Shown: one piece after another, positions 9,150 to 20,597 of the stretch | Position numbering within the stretch: the stretch's first letter is position 1 | Layout: every line of letters begins with the position of its first letter | Assembly (NCBI GenBank): GCA_916048095.2 | Contig: OU696594.1 | Location: forward strand, 4,145,781 to 4,209,780 | Length of the DNA: 64,000 nt | Origin: Sacculina carcini | Taxonomy: Eukaryota > Arthropoda > Thecostraca > Sacculinidae | Reading direction: 5' to 3' | Made by a program: the position numbers and the translations under genes | Notes under the pieces: model-generated | The model's input: only the letters and a program-made list of their open reading frames with translations | What the model was told of the DNA's origin: nothing | Database searches by the model: none

Positions 9150-9520
9150 TAATGAACTGTTAAAAAAATGTGATACTTAACTAAATCGTCAAATTTGTAG
9201 ATATTTAGTGACCGAAAGATGGGAGAGGCGTGGGCCAGAAGATGAGAAATCGAAATTACACTGATTGGTCTTTTTTGAACAACTCTCAGCCGATCAAATG
9301 ACGTTGAACGCCCCAAGCCCCAAATGCATAGTAAATTGACAGTATGAAAGATGTGGTAACGCCAGTGCGTTATAGAGTAAAAGGGGAGCATAAGTTGGAA
9401 AAATAGTTTCAACTTGGTAGATCATACCAATGCTCCTGGATACAATTTTGGAAACGGTGGCTTTATGAGAAGACAATTTGAAGTCTTCATCGATAATAAC
9501 GCCCAAATATTTGAGTTGCA
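9150..9520 (-). pseudogene. LINE reverse transcriptase fragment (Jockey/CR1-like)
   Basis: Two overlapping minus-strand frames give the C-terminal RT segment of a non-LTR element: GVIIDEDFKLSSHKATVSKI, then LLLYNALALPHLSYC, and after a frameshift VVQKRPISVISISH and SPIFRSLNIYKFDDLVKYHI. These match the LG-I-D, LYN-L-P-L-Y and QK-x-R-I blocks. It is unlike the serine-rich L2-like LINE family elsewhere in the window, so a second LINE clade is present. Confidence 0.65.
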
Positions 9521-11035
9521 GCGTGCTATTTCAGGGGAATTTATCGAAATTTTCATGAGAGGATGTTGCGGCCTATGTACGCCTATGTTGGCTTGTGTAT
9601 ATCTTTGATATCGTTCCTTTGTGTATTTATATATGTGTGTGTGTGTCTGTTCGCGTGTATTTCTAATTTCGTGCAATTGTGCAACTCTGTAACGCCCTGT
9701 GCAATCCTGTTGTAAGCTAGGATCATATTGTTGCTGATGGAATGTACGAGCGTGATCAATAGGACTTGCGATTGGTCGTTTCTGTTGGCGTGCAACATTC
9801 TCTTTTATCTAACTCCTTGTTCTGTGTGTGGTGAATAAATGTTTCAGTCTGTCTACCAGAGTTTTAATAATGTTAGAATTGGAGCTAGGAATATTATGCT
9901 CCGGGTACGTTTGGTACCGCTTCAGTCGCGGCTCTCTTTCTCTTAATCAACTAACTCAGCCTAACTAGCTTAACCTAACCCAACCTTATCTAACTTAATG
10001 AAGAAAATGAAGGCTAGCCAGTAATCAAGCGAGGTCAAACATACCCGGGGGTAGCATCCTGGTTACCTTAGAATTGGCCTCACCTTATTGATACTAGTCC
10101 CTCAGTGACATAGCGATTGCCCTGTTAAAATTACTACAAATCATATTTATTTAGGCAATGAGCGGCAGTCGCAGTATTCACGTTATCTAAAAACGAAGAT
10201 AACTAGGGATAATCCGGTATAGTCTACGTGTCAGTTGATGTCCAGTGTCGAACTTGTACAAGCGAGCGACACACAAGTGAAGTATTGTATGGTGAGGTCG
10301 GTTCAGTACTGCTGTCGAGTGTTTATCTGCATTGATGGTTCACGCAGGTTTCGTCTGGCGAACTCGGCGTCAATACACGAAGCGGATTACTTTATCACAT
10401 TTCAAAACTCCTCTCATAATTAAATGTGATTAATTTAACAGAAAACAACACCAAACGCAGCACACCAAATACACAGCCTCGTGCGAACACGTGCTACTGC
10501 TTGCAGTTTTCCCCGAATATAAGAAGTTCAATTTTGAGTGGCATTGTATTGTATAGAATCAGCCAACTGGTCGATGAGCCACAACTAGTTTGAGTCACAA
10601 AGAGAGCGTCTTGAAAACAATAGATGCTCTGTCAGAATAGCTGGTGTTGTAGCGTTTAGCTAAATTACACATATTACAATGAAATTACACATATTCAAAG
10701 TGTGAGTTCTTTGGACCGACTGTATTCATGCATACAAGAAGAGACAAGCAAGTCGAACAAACACAACACGACACATAGCTGCACAGGACACTGCGCTTCT
10801 GACAGGTACCTTCATGTGGCGCGAGACGCAGTTACACGTGGCGCACCAGTTTCTTAAAAAGGTCAAATTATCTTGAAGAGAGGTGTTTCTCTGTTCTACC
10901 TCAAAATGTAGTTGTAATGCTTCCTTCACACAAGGCAGCTATACCATTTGCATTTTGATTTGCTCCATTTGCATTTTGATTTAATCCAAGTGAGTTATTC
11001 ATACATAAACATCAACATTCAAAATGTTTTGCTCT
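9521..11035. other. No convincing gene; possible solo LTR near 9.70-9.87 kb
   Basis: AT-rich with a TG microsatellite near 9630. Around 9700-9870 a promoter-like stretch ends in GTGAATAAATGTTTCAGTC, which resembles the end of a gypsy LTR, but no partner or target duplication was found. The ORFs present are short and unrecognised. Confidence 0.3.
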
Positions 11036-11378
11036 CACGGCCGGATCTTCTCGGGGCTATATCATCGGCCGGTACTCCGCCACTGCCGTGCTCGGGCTCC
11101 GCTGATTCATTCGACTGTGAAGGTAAGTTGCTGCTCACTGCTGCTGGCGTAACAGGTACGTATATGGGATAATCATATTCGCTCTGCTGAGCTGAACATC
11201 GTCCTTGTTTATTCTCAGTATTGTCTTCACGAACATCATATTGACAACGACGTAGTCTCAAATCGCGCACGTGACGAGTCACACCGTCCACTTCTACCGC
11301 CTGCTCTGAGACAATTGCAGTCACCTTGGCGGGGGCATATTGACTCGTGCAGCGTGCTCCTGGTGGTTTCACCCACAC
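11019..11378 (-). pseudogene. Pol C-terminal tail (copy 1)
   Basis: Frame following integrase, with a WVKPPGARCTSQYAPAKVTA segment like an SH3-like integrase C-terminus and an APRRSG end. In copy 2 the frame continues to a natural end with a PPAWLSDYE motif typical of gypsy and copia pol tails. Here it runs off into unrelated sequence at about 11036. Confidence 0.6.
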
Positions 11379-11448
11379 AGTATCACCAACACTGAAGCGA
11401 CAAGTGAACCCGGGCGCTCTTGCTTCTGGCTCTCGATCAATTTGCCTC

Positions 11449-12276
11449 TCAGAGAATATCCGTAAATGATGTTAGCCGGGGCCGTTGCACAAGTAACGTC
11501 GTCCTTTGGTGTGACGTTATGTAGATACACTGCTTCGGTTTTCTCGCAGCAATCGTTTTAATGCTGCGGTGGCACCGTTCTACAATACCGTTCCCGGACG
11601 GCACGTAAGCACATCGGTATCGAATCTTGACGCACCATTTTGCAGCAAAGGCAGAAAATTCTCGGCTTCGAAAGACTGTGCCATTGTCAGAAAGAACTTC
11701 CTCTGGTGCACCTCGTTCAAAGAAAACTCGCTCGAGCTCTCGAACAACATGGGACGCTGATTCCCTAGGTAATTGACGCCACAACACGAACCTTGACGGG
11801 CCACAGTCGATCATCGTCAAATACACGCAGCCGTTATAATGCGTCACATCGATGGCCACACGCTGCCAAATACCTGGCACACTCACATCACCACGCCGCC
11901 ACTTGATTGGTGATGGATTTATTGACCGACAGGTTTGCCATGCCGTCACCACTCGATGTACTTGACGTCTTGTGACATTCAGTTTGTGACGCCTAACAAA
12001 ATACAAGGTGCGCCGAACCCCTGGCTGACCGGCTTCCACGTGTATGCGTTGCACGGCATCATCCAGGTCACCACAATCACGCAAACCGGCAGCTGCCGTT
12101 ACTTGACCGTCAATGCATCGTAGCCACTGTTGCGGTATTCTTGTCAGGCAATACGCTCTGTTTTCCTCTGATTGCACCAAAACCATTGATAGTTTCAAGT
12201 CCATTTCACGTTGCAGCTGACAGATCATGCCGACGCGCCTGCGAATGAGCATTTCTCCATGCGCCTTGGTTCTCAA
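11449..12276 (-). pseudogene. Gmr1-like integrase (copy 1)
   Basis: A 275-residue ORF. The zinc domain is visible as HVEAGQPGVRRTLYFVRRH followed by the C-x2-C-like TCRSIN region. Catalytic residues are Asp in VAIDVTHYNG, Asp in LSDNGTVFRS and Glu in GNGIVERCHR. The expected IDCGPSRFVLWR block is intact. The ORF ends at a frameshift before the C-terminal tail (11019-11378). Confidence 0.75.
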
Positions 12277-12324
12277 ACGCGCCTTTCCACTTAAAGCGTC
12301 AGAGAGCCAGCCGTAGACTGTTGC

Positions 12325-12741
12325 CTAATCCTTTTTGATCTCAATGCTATCAAATTTCCATGCTATTGCCATGTTGATACCCCGTAACAACACATCAAGT
12401 TCCACCATGTTAATGTGTGCAGAATCATCGTGTCGTAGCCAACTCGCGTCTTCAATGATGGCACCATCGACTGACTGCAGCACAACACCCATGTCAAGTG
12501 AGCTAGCGTCACTCCACACAATGACACGCTTGCCTTCCACCGACCAAACTCCACGCGCTGGGTCATTGCTCAACAACTTTTCGTGAACCCAAGTCACCTG
12601 AGCTGACAATGCGTCATTGTTTATAGGGTCGTCCCAACTACTGGGCAGCGCATTTGCTCTCCTTTTCAACCAAGCGGCAGCTGGGCGCAACCAGCCGCAA
12701 ACCGGAACATGCGCAATTAGTCGCCCACACCATGAGAACAA
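12325..12741 (-). pseudogene. RNase H segment (copy 1)
   Basis: Starts in the RT connection region (WLRPAAAWLKRRAN) and holds the RNase H Asp in VIVWSDASSLDMGVVL and the Glu in NMVELDVLLRG. It is separated from RT by a frameshift near 12720 and ends at a stop after EIKKD. Both lesions recur in copy 2. Confidence 0.7.
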
Positions 12742-13424
12742 CGAACGTCGAGTAATCTTGCTTGGACAGGCTGGCAGAGTTGTATCACGCTTCCGTTGAC
12801 CACGCCATTTCGCGACTGAGCATGCAGTCCAAGAAGTCTAGCGCCGACGGTGATCCTCTCAGGTGGCTTGCACTCGAGCCCGTACTTCAAAAAATGTGAG
12901 ACAACGCGTTCTGCAGTGACTTTATCCTCATTCACAAGCAAGTCGTCCGCATACGGTAAAACAGCGCTCGCTATCACAGGGTCCTGGTCTAAGACAGCTC
13001 GCACAATCAATTTCATCACCAGGGGAGCAATGCTTAGGCCGAATCCCAGTCTGGTGAGGCAGTAGCGGCAATTATTCACTTCCACTGTTTGGTAAGGCCA
13101 TAGGCTCTGATCAACATGAATTTGTAAGTAGGCACTTTTTAAATCAACCACCGCCTAATTGTGCCCGTGCCGCCGCCACTTTCTCATCTGATCAGCGCAA
13201 ACCTCGGCTTCAGCCGTATGCGGTGACAAATGGGTGTTGAGCTCTCGAAAATCAAGAACTGGACGTACGCGTGTCTGATCGCGTTGTTCCACCGCCATCA
13301 GGGGTTCTAGACCTCGAGGTTCTCCATGAATTTGTGTCCTATATGGCACCAACCAGCCTTCGCCTATCCACCTATTTATCTCGTCGTCGAATTTCTTCCA
13401 AACCGAAGCTTTCATGCCGTACAT
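12717..13424 (-). pseudogene. Reverse transcriptase (copy 1)
   Basis: Two in-frame pieces, 13155-13424 and 12717-13151, are separated by one TAG codon at 13152-13154. Motifs include WLVPYRTQ, RPVLDFRELN, DLKSAYLQIHVD, FGLSIAPLVM and the catalytic YADDLLV. Loss of reading comes from discrete nonsense and frameshift changes rather than general decay, since the catalytic residues remain. The same TAG occurs in copy 2. Confidence 0.75.
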
Positions 13425-13451
13425 GGCCGTCGTGTTCCGAAGAATACCGGG

Positions 13452-14072
13452 TCAATTGCCTTCAGCCCATTTCCACTTCACGGTCCATGTGCAATTTGAT
13501 TGGTTGAACGACACAATGAAATCTTCAGTCTCAATCGGCAACAGCGTATGCGGATTATCGTCTTTCATCTTCTCCCTATCAAATGCAAAACTCCCAACTA
13601 CTTCTTTAACGGGTGTGTTGGCTACTTTGTCGACTGTTGAATAAGCGCATGTGCCATGCCCAAAAGTGACAATTCCGTCTGGACTCACATTCATACCTCC
13701 AAGCGCGGAAATACCTGTCATTCCGAGGACTACATCAACCCCCAGCATGTGCCCGTCAGCGATCAGTGCATTCACCGGCACTGCATTGTCATGTCTAGTG
13801 CCGACGCTAACGGTAGCCATTCCACAGCACATGAGTCTGCCACCACACAACGTCAAAAGGCTAACATCACCGATCGTACAATTCCGACAGCAGGCCCGGC
13901 GTATCAACGTAGCACTGCAGCCAGTGTCAACCAGGCACCGACGCCGCCTGTTATCCACGATGAGCGTGACCACTGGACTCACAAAAGAGACACCAGAAGC
14001 ACATTTTACTGTCGGGTAGCGGATGGTGGTGCCGATGCATCGCTCCCCATGGCGTTTCCCGAACGCTTGCAA
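13452..14072 (-). pseudogene. Aspartic protease segment (copy 1)
   Basis: The 206-residue frame contains CLVDTGCSATLI, the retropepsin active site, and a VVLGMTGI block near the distal beta-strand region. It is joined in frame to the RT N-terminus through a TGA at 13449-13451 that is also present in copy 2. The first part overlaps the end of the gag frame. Confidence 0.7.
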
Positions 14073-14738
14073 GACCTATCAAAATGTCCCTTTTGATCAC
14101 AGTTCCAACAAATTAATTGGTGTTGTTGCCGTCGACGTTGCCAAGCTTGGACAGCGATAGAAGGACCTGGACCTTGACAATTGGTAACAGCACCACACAC
14201 CACAGACATCCGAACATCTCGTTGATCACTGAGAACCGCACGCGCTCTTGCTAAAACATCATCAACGGTCAAACACTCGGCCCTTGCACCGGCGCGAATG
14301 GTTTGCCGAACGCAATCTGGCAGGCCACTCACAAATGCACAACAAAGCGTATTGTCCGCAACGCCGCCAAACATAGTCGCAAGCCTCCTCAAATCTGCCA
14401 GCAACACGTCTAGGGACTCACCTGCTCTCAAGCGGCGCACCGTGAATGCGTCATATGCAGCAAACCTGTCCATCGCAAACGCTGAGAACAAGCGGTTTCT
14501 CACAGCATCTGTGTCCACGCGAAGATGAGCTGGCATCTGTGACCACACAGAAAAAGCCCCCTTGACCAGGCGTTGCGGTGCTACGGACACAATATTGACC
14601 CAGGAAGCTGGCAGAGCATCTCGGCCCGCGACCACCACTCAACCACGTCTTCTGTGCCGTCATATTCGGGAATTATTCGCACGTGCTGCAGCTCATGACG
14701 AGGCGCTGAGGCTTTGTCAGTATGCATTATCGATGCAG
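14006..14738 (-). pseudogene. gag: Gag with zinc knuckle (copy 1), frameshifted
   Basis: Begins at the ATG four bases inside the LTR boundary (frame MSAFNSAS...) and runs to about 14600, where a frameshift moves it to a second frame ending at 14006. The second part carries a CCHC zinc knuckle, CWNCDQKGHFDRSC. The body is alanine- and arginine-rich with the helical pattern of gypsy capsid proteins. Copy 2 lost this part. Confidence 0.65.
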
Positions 14739-14740
14739 AA

Positions 14741-14758
14741 TTGAAAGCCGACATAGCT
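14741..14758 (-). promoter_or_regulatory. Putative primer-binding region of the Gmr1-like element
   Basis: On the minus strand the LTR end (...CTACTACA) is followed at once by AGCTATGTCGGC, which also contains the gag ATG. There is no TGG start, so an internal tRNA site or another RNA primer is implied. The 21.2-22.7 kb element has AGCTATTTCGGC in the same position. Confidence 0.5.
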
Positions 14759-15095
14759 TGTAGTAGAAAAAGTAGGAAAAATTTATCGCCACACTGCAAT
14801 CCAACCACAACACAATTCAACCGCAATACCACACCACCGACACCATCACACCCACACAGTGACATCAACACACTGACGCTCACACGCGAATCGAACTGGC
14901 CACTCGAACTAGCCAGTGGTCTCCAACATGATACACACAATAACAAGGGTCATCAAGGTCAAGTCTAAGCCCACACGCACTCAGCCAAACGCAAACACAA
15001 GGCAACGCATACACAAACGCACACACCCACACACGCACACATGCACGCTCACTCGCAAGTATACTCAAACAATGACAATCGCACACACAAATACA
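14759..15095 (-). repeat. 5' LTR of Gmr1-like copy 1 (337 bp)
   Basis: Matches the 3' LTR of copy 2 at 27211-27547 over the full 337 bp, with TG...CA ends on the minus strand. It is unusually rich in CA repeats, with the microsatellite block at about 14990-15095 inside the LTR. Confidence 0.8.
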
Positions 15096-15124
15096 TATAC
15101 ACACACATACATACATACATTCAT

Positions 15125-15372
15125 TCCAAGTCAGAATATATTGTGTTTCATCCTCCCAAATTATCTCCTCCGATAATTTCATTACCTCTATCTCAGTGTG
15201 TTCGTGATCTTGGTGTACATTTTGATCACAATCTCTCTTTCTCAATTAACATCTCAAGTGTGACTCGCTCCTGTCGTCTTATTCTCCGCCAACTTCCTAT
15301 CCTATCCTATCTCCTATCCATATCCTATCCGTCGATTCCTTGATAATGCTACAGCAATCACACGTGTACAGT
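15125..15372 (+). pseudogene. LINE-gamma RT, 5' piece
   Basis: Plus-strand frame SEYIVFHPPKLSPP, then RDLGVHFDHNLSFSINISSV and SCRLILRQL, the segment after the RT active site in L2/CR1-like LINEs. It is interrupted by gypsy D and resumes at 20114. Its left end abuts the Gmr1-like LTR through a short CATA repeat. Confidence 0.75.
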
Positions 15373-15688
15373 TGTAGTGGCGTGATTGGCATATTTCATT
15401 TATATTCGTGTGTTATGTATTCGTCGCGCCACAGACGTAACATTCACGGGTTTCAGCCTTTGTAACCATATTTGGTTATATCTGGTCGTGGTTGTTGTAT
15501 GCTATCGCTCATTGGCTGATTCGTGTACTTGTTGGTCAGTGCCTGGCGGGCAATCGGTGAGTTTATATAAGGCGGGTTTGTTGTGGAATCTGGGTCATTA
15601 TGTTCGTTGTAGTCTAGCGTTTCGTATCTATAATATATTGTGCTTTTGTGAGTCGAGTTCTGCAGGTTACGTCCCGGGCCACACTACA
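15373..15688 (+). repeat. 5' LTR of gypsy D (316 bp)
   Basis: Begins TGTAGTGGCG and ends CACACTACA. A TATATAAGG promoter box lies at about 15565. The bases after it, TTGGCGACGAGGA, are the likely primer-binding site for an unidentified tRNA. Confidence 0.88.
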
Positions 15689-15743
15689 AATTGGCGACGA
15701 GGAAAACTATAAATTTTGGGTGTAATTCTGGTATAATCATCTG

Positions 15744-16560
15744 ATGATGCAGCCCGATTCTGTCCACGCACCATTCTTGCCGCACCCCGGTAAGCCTGCG
15801 GTCCCCTGGGCCGACTGGAAGGAGATGTACGAGAATTATCTGGTCGCCATCGACGGCGACTCATTCTCAGATGCCCGGCGTCGAGCTCTGCTGCTAACTT
15901 TCATCGGAGCAGAAGCTTTCATAGTCTATCGATCACTCCCTGCGGAACCCAAAATCGAAGGTGAGTCGGAAAGCCAAAAGGTTACGCGTCAGCTTACCGA
16001 ATACTACTCGCCAAAAGTAAACGTTATCGCGGAGAGGTTCACCTTCAAGAAGCGAAGACAAGAATCCGGCGAAACGACCGCTGACTATATATCGGCGTTG
16101 CGCACATTGGCGCTACACTGCAAATACGGCGCACTGACCGACGAACTGATCCGTGACCAGGTGGTGGAGCACACCCCCATCCCAGACTGCGCGAACGGTT
16201 CCTACAGGACCCTTCACTCACCTTAGACAGTCTACTGCAAACCGCCAGCGCGTTCGAGATATCGCGGCGTCAATCAGCGCTAATGACCGCACCGCAAAAG
16301 CCGAGCGACGTTTCTTTCGAGGAGACAAACGCAGTGTTAAAGGAAAACCGGCAACCGGACACACCGAGCAGCTTCGCACGTCGCCGACAGTTGTTCACAC
16401 TGCGGGCGCTCTCACAAACTGCCACGCAGTGAGTTTTGCCCCGCTCGGAAGGCGACATGCAACAAATGTGGTCGCACCGGCCACTGGGCTGTTGTGTGTT
16501 TGTCGTCGAAGTCCAAGAAAGATGGCGGCAACAACAGGCGCTGCGTCAAAGACGTGACAA
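15744..16560 (+). pseudogene. gag: Gag of gypsy D, frameshifted
   Basis: Opens at 15744 with a capsid-like frame containing WADWKEMYENYLV, EYYSPKVNVIAERFTF and YISALRTLALHCKYG, typical of gypsy Gag. It breaks near 16190 and continues in another frame to a broken zinc-knuckle region (CNKCGRTGHWAVVC-like, around 16460-16500). Gypsy C preserves the same knuckle intact. Confidence 0.75.
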
Positions 16561-19500
16561 TCCTTTCTTGTTCATCGTCCGGTCGCAAGATAACGTGCGA
16601 AGCTACCGTCACCACCGAGTCCGATAAGACCGCCAGCGTGACCTTACAGATCGACACAGGCGCCAGCGTGTCGGTACTCAGCCTACCACTGGCCAAATCT
16701 TTGTTCAAGGGCGCTGAGGTCAAGCGCACTGACACCCGGCTATACAGCGTGGGTCGACGACCGCTCAAAGTAATCGGCACTCTCCCGGCGACGGTCAAGG
16801 TGGGTCAACGCGAGTCACGCTCGGAGTTTTTTATAATTGACTCACAGTCGTCTGAGGGGCTTCTCGGCCTCACGACAATGGTCGATCTCTGCCTGACGAT
16901 CAGACCAGGCGAAGGAGTCGTCGGAAGCGTCGACGACGAGGCACCCGAAACTCAGCGGATACCGGCGATTGACGGATACTGCCACCGCATCAAGCTCAAG
17001 CCTGACACCAAGCCAACGGCATACTCCTTGAGGCGCCTCCCGTTTTCGGTGCGAGGCGAGGTGTCGGCCGAGCTTCAATAGCTGATCAAGGACTGTGTGA
17101 TCGAGAGGACGGAGGCTTCACAATGGGTGAGTCCCATCGTTGTTGCGCAAAAGAAATCTGGCGGCATCAGACTGTGCGTCGACTTGCGAGGGCCGAACAG
17201 CCAGAGTATAACGGAAGTTCACCCGCTGCCGACCATTCAGGAGCTCATGAGTCGATTGGAAGGTAAGTTTTTCAGCAAACTTGACCTACGCTCTGCGTAC
17301 CACCAAATGTCGCTCCATCCCGATTCTCGTGCCATCACTGCATTCATAACGCATGACGGTCTTTTTCGTTATAAGCGCGTACCTTTCGGTCTCGCATCGG
17401 CCGGCGCAGCGTTTCAGCGTCTGCTGGATCATCTACTGGCTGGTATCGACGGCTGCGTCCATTATATGGACGATATCGTGTGCTGCGGGCTGACGCGCGA
17501 GATTCACGACCTGAGACTACGGGAGATCATGCAACGTCTCAACTCCGCCAACGTCACGCTCAACCTCGACAAATCAGCCATCGCCAAGTCAGAGCTGATT
17601 TTTTGCGGGTTCAGAGTATCGTCCAGAGGCGTGTCTCCATCGGACGACCACATCAGGGCGGTCCGCGACGCACAGGCACCCGCTGACTCCAAGGAACTCC
17701 GCAGTTTCTTGGGATTGTGCAGCTGGCTGTCGCAATTCGTGCCGCAGTATGCGTCCGCCGTAAGCCCTTTGCAGGATTTGCTGAAAAAGGGAGCGCCGTT
17801 CGACTGGACGCCAGAACACGATCGAGCGTTCAACGACGTCAAGAACTTCATTGTATCGTCAAGCCCACTCAGCCGTTTTGACCCGGCCAAGAAGACGGTC
17901 GTTACCTCCGATGGTAGCGACAAGGGCGCCGGCGCTATTCTGTCACAGCTGGACGATGGTGGCCGAGAGTCGGTGGTTGCGTTTTGGAGCCGGAGATTCA
18001 CGCCAGCCGAAGCCGTAAGTACTCTGTCACCGAACGAGAGACCTTGGCCGCTGTACAGGCTATATAAAAGTGGAAGGTGTACTTGTGGGGACGCGAATTT
18101 GTTCTTCGTACCGACCACAATGCGCTGAAGTCGATTCTATCTGCGCAATTCAGCGGGAGAGCCGGAGCTCGCGTAGCTCGTTGGCAGGCGCGTCTAATAC
18201 CGTATGCTTACAGTGTGCAACATGTTCCAGGTCACAGGATCCCAGGTGCTGACGCTCTGTCTCGGTTGCCACCGACTTCCGCCGAGTACGAGTGCGACGA
18301 GGACGAGTGCGCCGACTTCGACGTGATCGCCACGCTGGAGGACCGGCCCAGTATTCGACTAGCCGCTGTACGTGACGCTTGCCGCGACGATCCTGAATTG
18401 GAGGCTCTCAGGAACCACATCGTCAACGGGTTTCCCTGCGCAGCCAAGCAGTGCAGTCCAATGGTAAAGCCGTATTTCCACATACGCCACGAACTATCCG
18501 TCGACGACGAGTTGGTCATCAGGGCCGGCCGCCAACTGGTCATTCCCACCAGTCTACGAGAGGAGTACCTTGCGCGTGCCCACTCGTCACACGATGGCTG
18601 TGTGAGGACCAAGCAGCTTCTGCGGAGTTTGGTATGGTGGCCAGGTATGGACACCGATGTACGCCGTGTCATCGAACAATGTTCTTCGTGTCAGACGAGC
18701 GACAAGGTTCTCAGCGGCCGAGCGCGCCCCGCTCCATTAAAGCCGGTTGAGTTACCAGCGGAACCATGGCAAAAGATGGGCATCGATGTCGTCGGGCCGA
18801 TGGATCGAGCACCAGAAGACTGCCGTTTCGCCATCACGTTGGTGGACTACCGTTCCAAGTGGGCCGAGGTCTGCCTTACTGCATCGGTGGACACACGTGT
18901 CATCATAGAATTCATCAAGGCTGTTTTTGCCCGCGAAGTGTACCCCGCTCAAATTGTATCGGACAACGGCCGCCAATTCACCAGCGGTGAGTTTCAAGAG
19001 TTCGTCCGTCACCGCGGAATCGAACATCTGCGCTCCGCAGCATACTGGCCGAGGGGGAATGGCGCCGTGGAACGGTTCAACAAAACGTTTAAGTCATGGC
19101 TGCAATGCGTCAGCGGGAGCCGGCTTCGTGATCATGTTCGTCAGCAACTGGCCGCCTACAGAGCCACGCCACACTGCAGTACAGGCTGTTCACCGTCAGT
19201 CCTTCTGCATGGGCGCGCGATGAGACTGTCGCTGCCGATACTTCCGCGAGCTTCACGAGCGGCACCACATGACGAGGTCCGAGCACGCGTGGAGAAGCAG
19301 CAGAAGAGGAACAGCAGAAATTATAATCGCCGCCACGCTTTGCGTGATGTACAACTGCGAGCTGGAGATGCAGTTCATGTGTGAATACCAGGGCACGTGT
19401 CGAAATTCGACAGGCGGTTCAGCTCTCCGAGGCGGATAACAGCCCGTCAAGGCTCATCGTTTCGTCTCGACGACGGCTCAGTCAGGAAGCCGGCACACTT

Positions 19501-19771
19501 GGTGAAAGCGAAGACTGCGCCGACTGAGAAAGACTTTATCTGGTCTACCGCCACAGATGTCGCTGATGTCGCTCCACAACCGGAAGAGCCGCCGACGCCT
19601 ACCGCTGAGCTGTCGGCGGAACAGCCTGCTGAGAACGCGAGCACAGAGCTGGCGATTCCTCGGCGTGACGAGCCTGCGACGTCAGCGCCCCCTATACAGG
19701 AGCTGACGCCGTCGGCTAGAGGTCGTCGTCGCTGGCGACCTGCCCGGCTGCGTGATTTTGTTCGACAGTGA
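16494..19771 (+). pseudogene. pol: Pol of gypsy D (protease-RT-RNase H-integrase), broken
   Basis: Protease: LQIDTGASVSVLSL near 16650. RT: WVSPIVVAQKKSGG, SKLDLRSAYHQM, PFGLASAGAAFQRLL and YMDDIVCC near 17470. RNase H: VVTSDGSDKGAGAIL near 17905 and VPGHRIPGADALSRL near 18235. Integrase: HSSHDGCVRTKQLL, MGIDVVGPMD, VSDNGRQFTS and GAVERFNKTF. Lesions are a TAG at about 17079, a frameshift near 18070 where the RNase H middle is lost, and a TGA at about 19382. Aligned to gypsy C the order is unchanged. Confidence 0.85.
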
Positions 19772-19797
19772 CGTCTTCTTTTTGTAGTGCGGGGATA

Positions 19798-20113
19798 TGT
19801 AGTGGCGTGATTGGCATATTTCATTTATATTCGTGTGTTATGTATTCGTCGCGCCACAGACGTAACATTCACGGGTTTCAGCCTTTGTGACCATATTTGG
19901 TTATATCTGGTCGTGGTTGTTGTATGCTATCGCTCATTGGCTGATTCGTGTACTTGTTGGTCAGTGCCTGGCGGGCAATCGGTGAGTTTATATAAGGCGG
20001 GCTTGTTGTGGAATCTGGGTCATTATGTTCGTTGTAGTCTAGCGTTTCGTATCTATAATATATTGTGCTTTTGTGAGTCGAGTTCTGCAGGTTACGTCCC
20101 GGGCCACACTACA
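19798..20113 (+). repeat. 3' LTR of gypsy D (316 bp)
   Basis: Identical to the 5' LTR except for two substitutions noticed (one near 19889, one near 20001). It is followed by ACAGT and the resumed LINE-gamma frame. Confidence 0.88.
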
Positions 20114-20597
20114 ACAGTTCTTAATTTTTTCCAGGTTAGACTATTGTAATTCTCTTTATCTCCATGTTTCTTGTTAAAATATACGCTCGCTTCAGAAAAT
20201 TATAAACCAATCTTGCCGTTTTGTTTTCTTCTTCCACCGAGAACTCCCACCTCGAAATTCATCCGCCAACTTGGATGGCTTCCTGCACGGCAGCGAATCC
20301 ATCACAAGGCTTGCTGCATCATCTTCAAGATCATCCACTCCGACTCTGCTCCTCCTTATCTCCGTTCTCTTCTTACTGTTTCTGATCGTCCGGGCCGCTC
20401 ACTATCACGTAGTCTCTACTGTCCCCGTGCTCTCAACGATTCCACCTGGTCTTCGAAATCTTTTTTTTCTCTGGACCTCGTTTGTTTAATGAACTTCCTC
20501 CTAAAATTCGATCTTCTCTCTCTTACAGGTCTTTTTCCACTTCTCTTTGTACATATCTTCTCGGTGTCTCTTCCGTTGAATAATTATATTGTGTGAA
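20114..20597 (+). pseudogene. LINE-gamma RT, 3' piece
   Basis: Resumes with FLIFSRLDYCNSLYL, then SCRFVFFLPPRTPTSKFIRQ, LGWLPARQRIHHKACC and YLRSLLTVSDRPGRSLSRSL, the C-terminal domain of L2/CR1-like RT. A frameshift lies near the PRALNDSTWSSKSFF block. It ends where the tail of the oppositely oriented LINE-delta begins. Confidence 0.75.

Larger units (their letters stand above)
11036..15095 (-). mobile_element. Gmr1-like gypsy, copy 1 (5' LTR retained, 3' end lost)
   Basis: Minus-strand LTR retrotransposon with LTR, gag, protease, RT, RNase H and integrase in order from high to low coordinates. It is almost identical to 27599-30351; only a few mismatches are seen, for example near 12857/29457. 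The 3' part of pol is cut at about 11036 and no 3' LTR follows. The integrase HHCC region and the VDTGCSATLI protease resemble Gmr1-type and related invertebrate gypsy elements; the lineage call is by motif memory. Stops and frameshifts break the polyprotein at several places. Confidence 0.8.
15373..20113 (+). mobile_element. Gypsy D, full length with ACAGT target duplication
   Basis: Complete LTR element of 4,741 bp with 316-bp LTRs and a 5-bp duplication (15368-15372 and 20114-20118, both ACAGT). It sits inside LINE-gamma, whose RT frame resumes on the far side. The LTRs differ at only two sites that I could see, so insertion is recent, yet gag and pol carry several stops and frameshifts. 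It is a close relative of gypsy C at 32-36 kb. Confidence 0.9.

Noticed and set aside
9700..9880. Solo LTR with AATAAA
   Set aside because: No second copy, no defined ends and no target duplication; noted only as a possibility.
9955..10000. CTAACCTAACCC-like run as an interstitial telomere
   Set aside because: Irregular, under 50 bp, and embedded in variable TAAC-rich sequence; not a tandem array.
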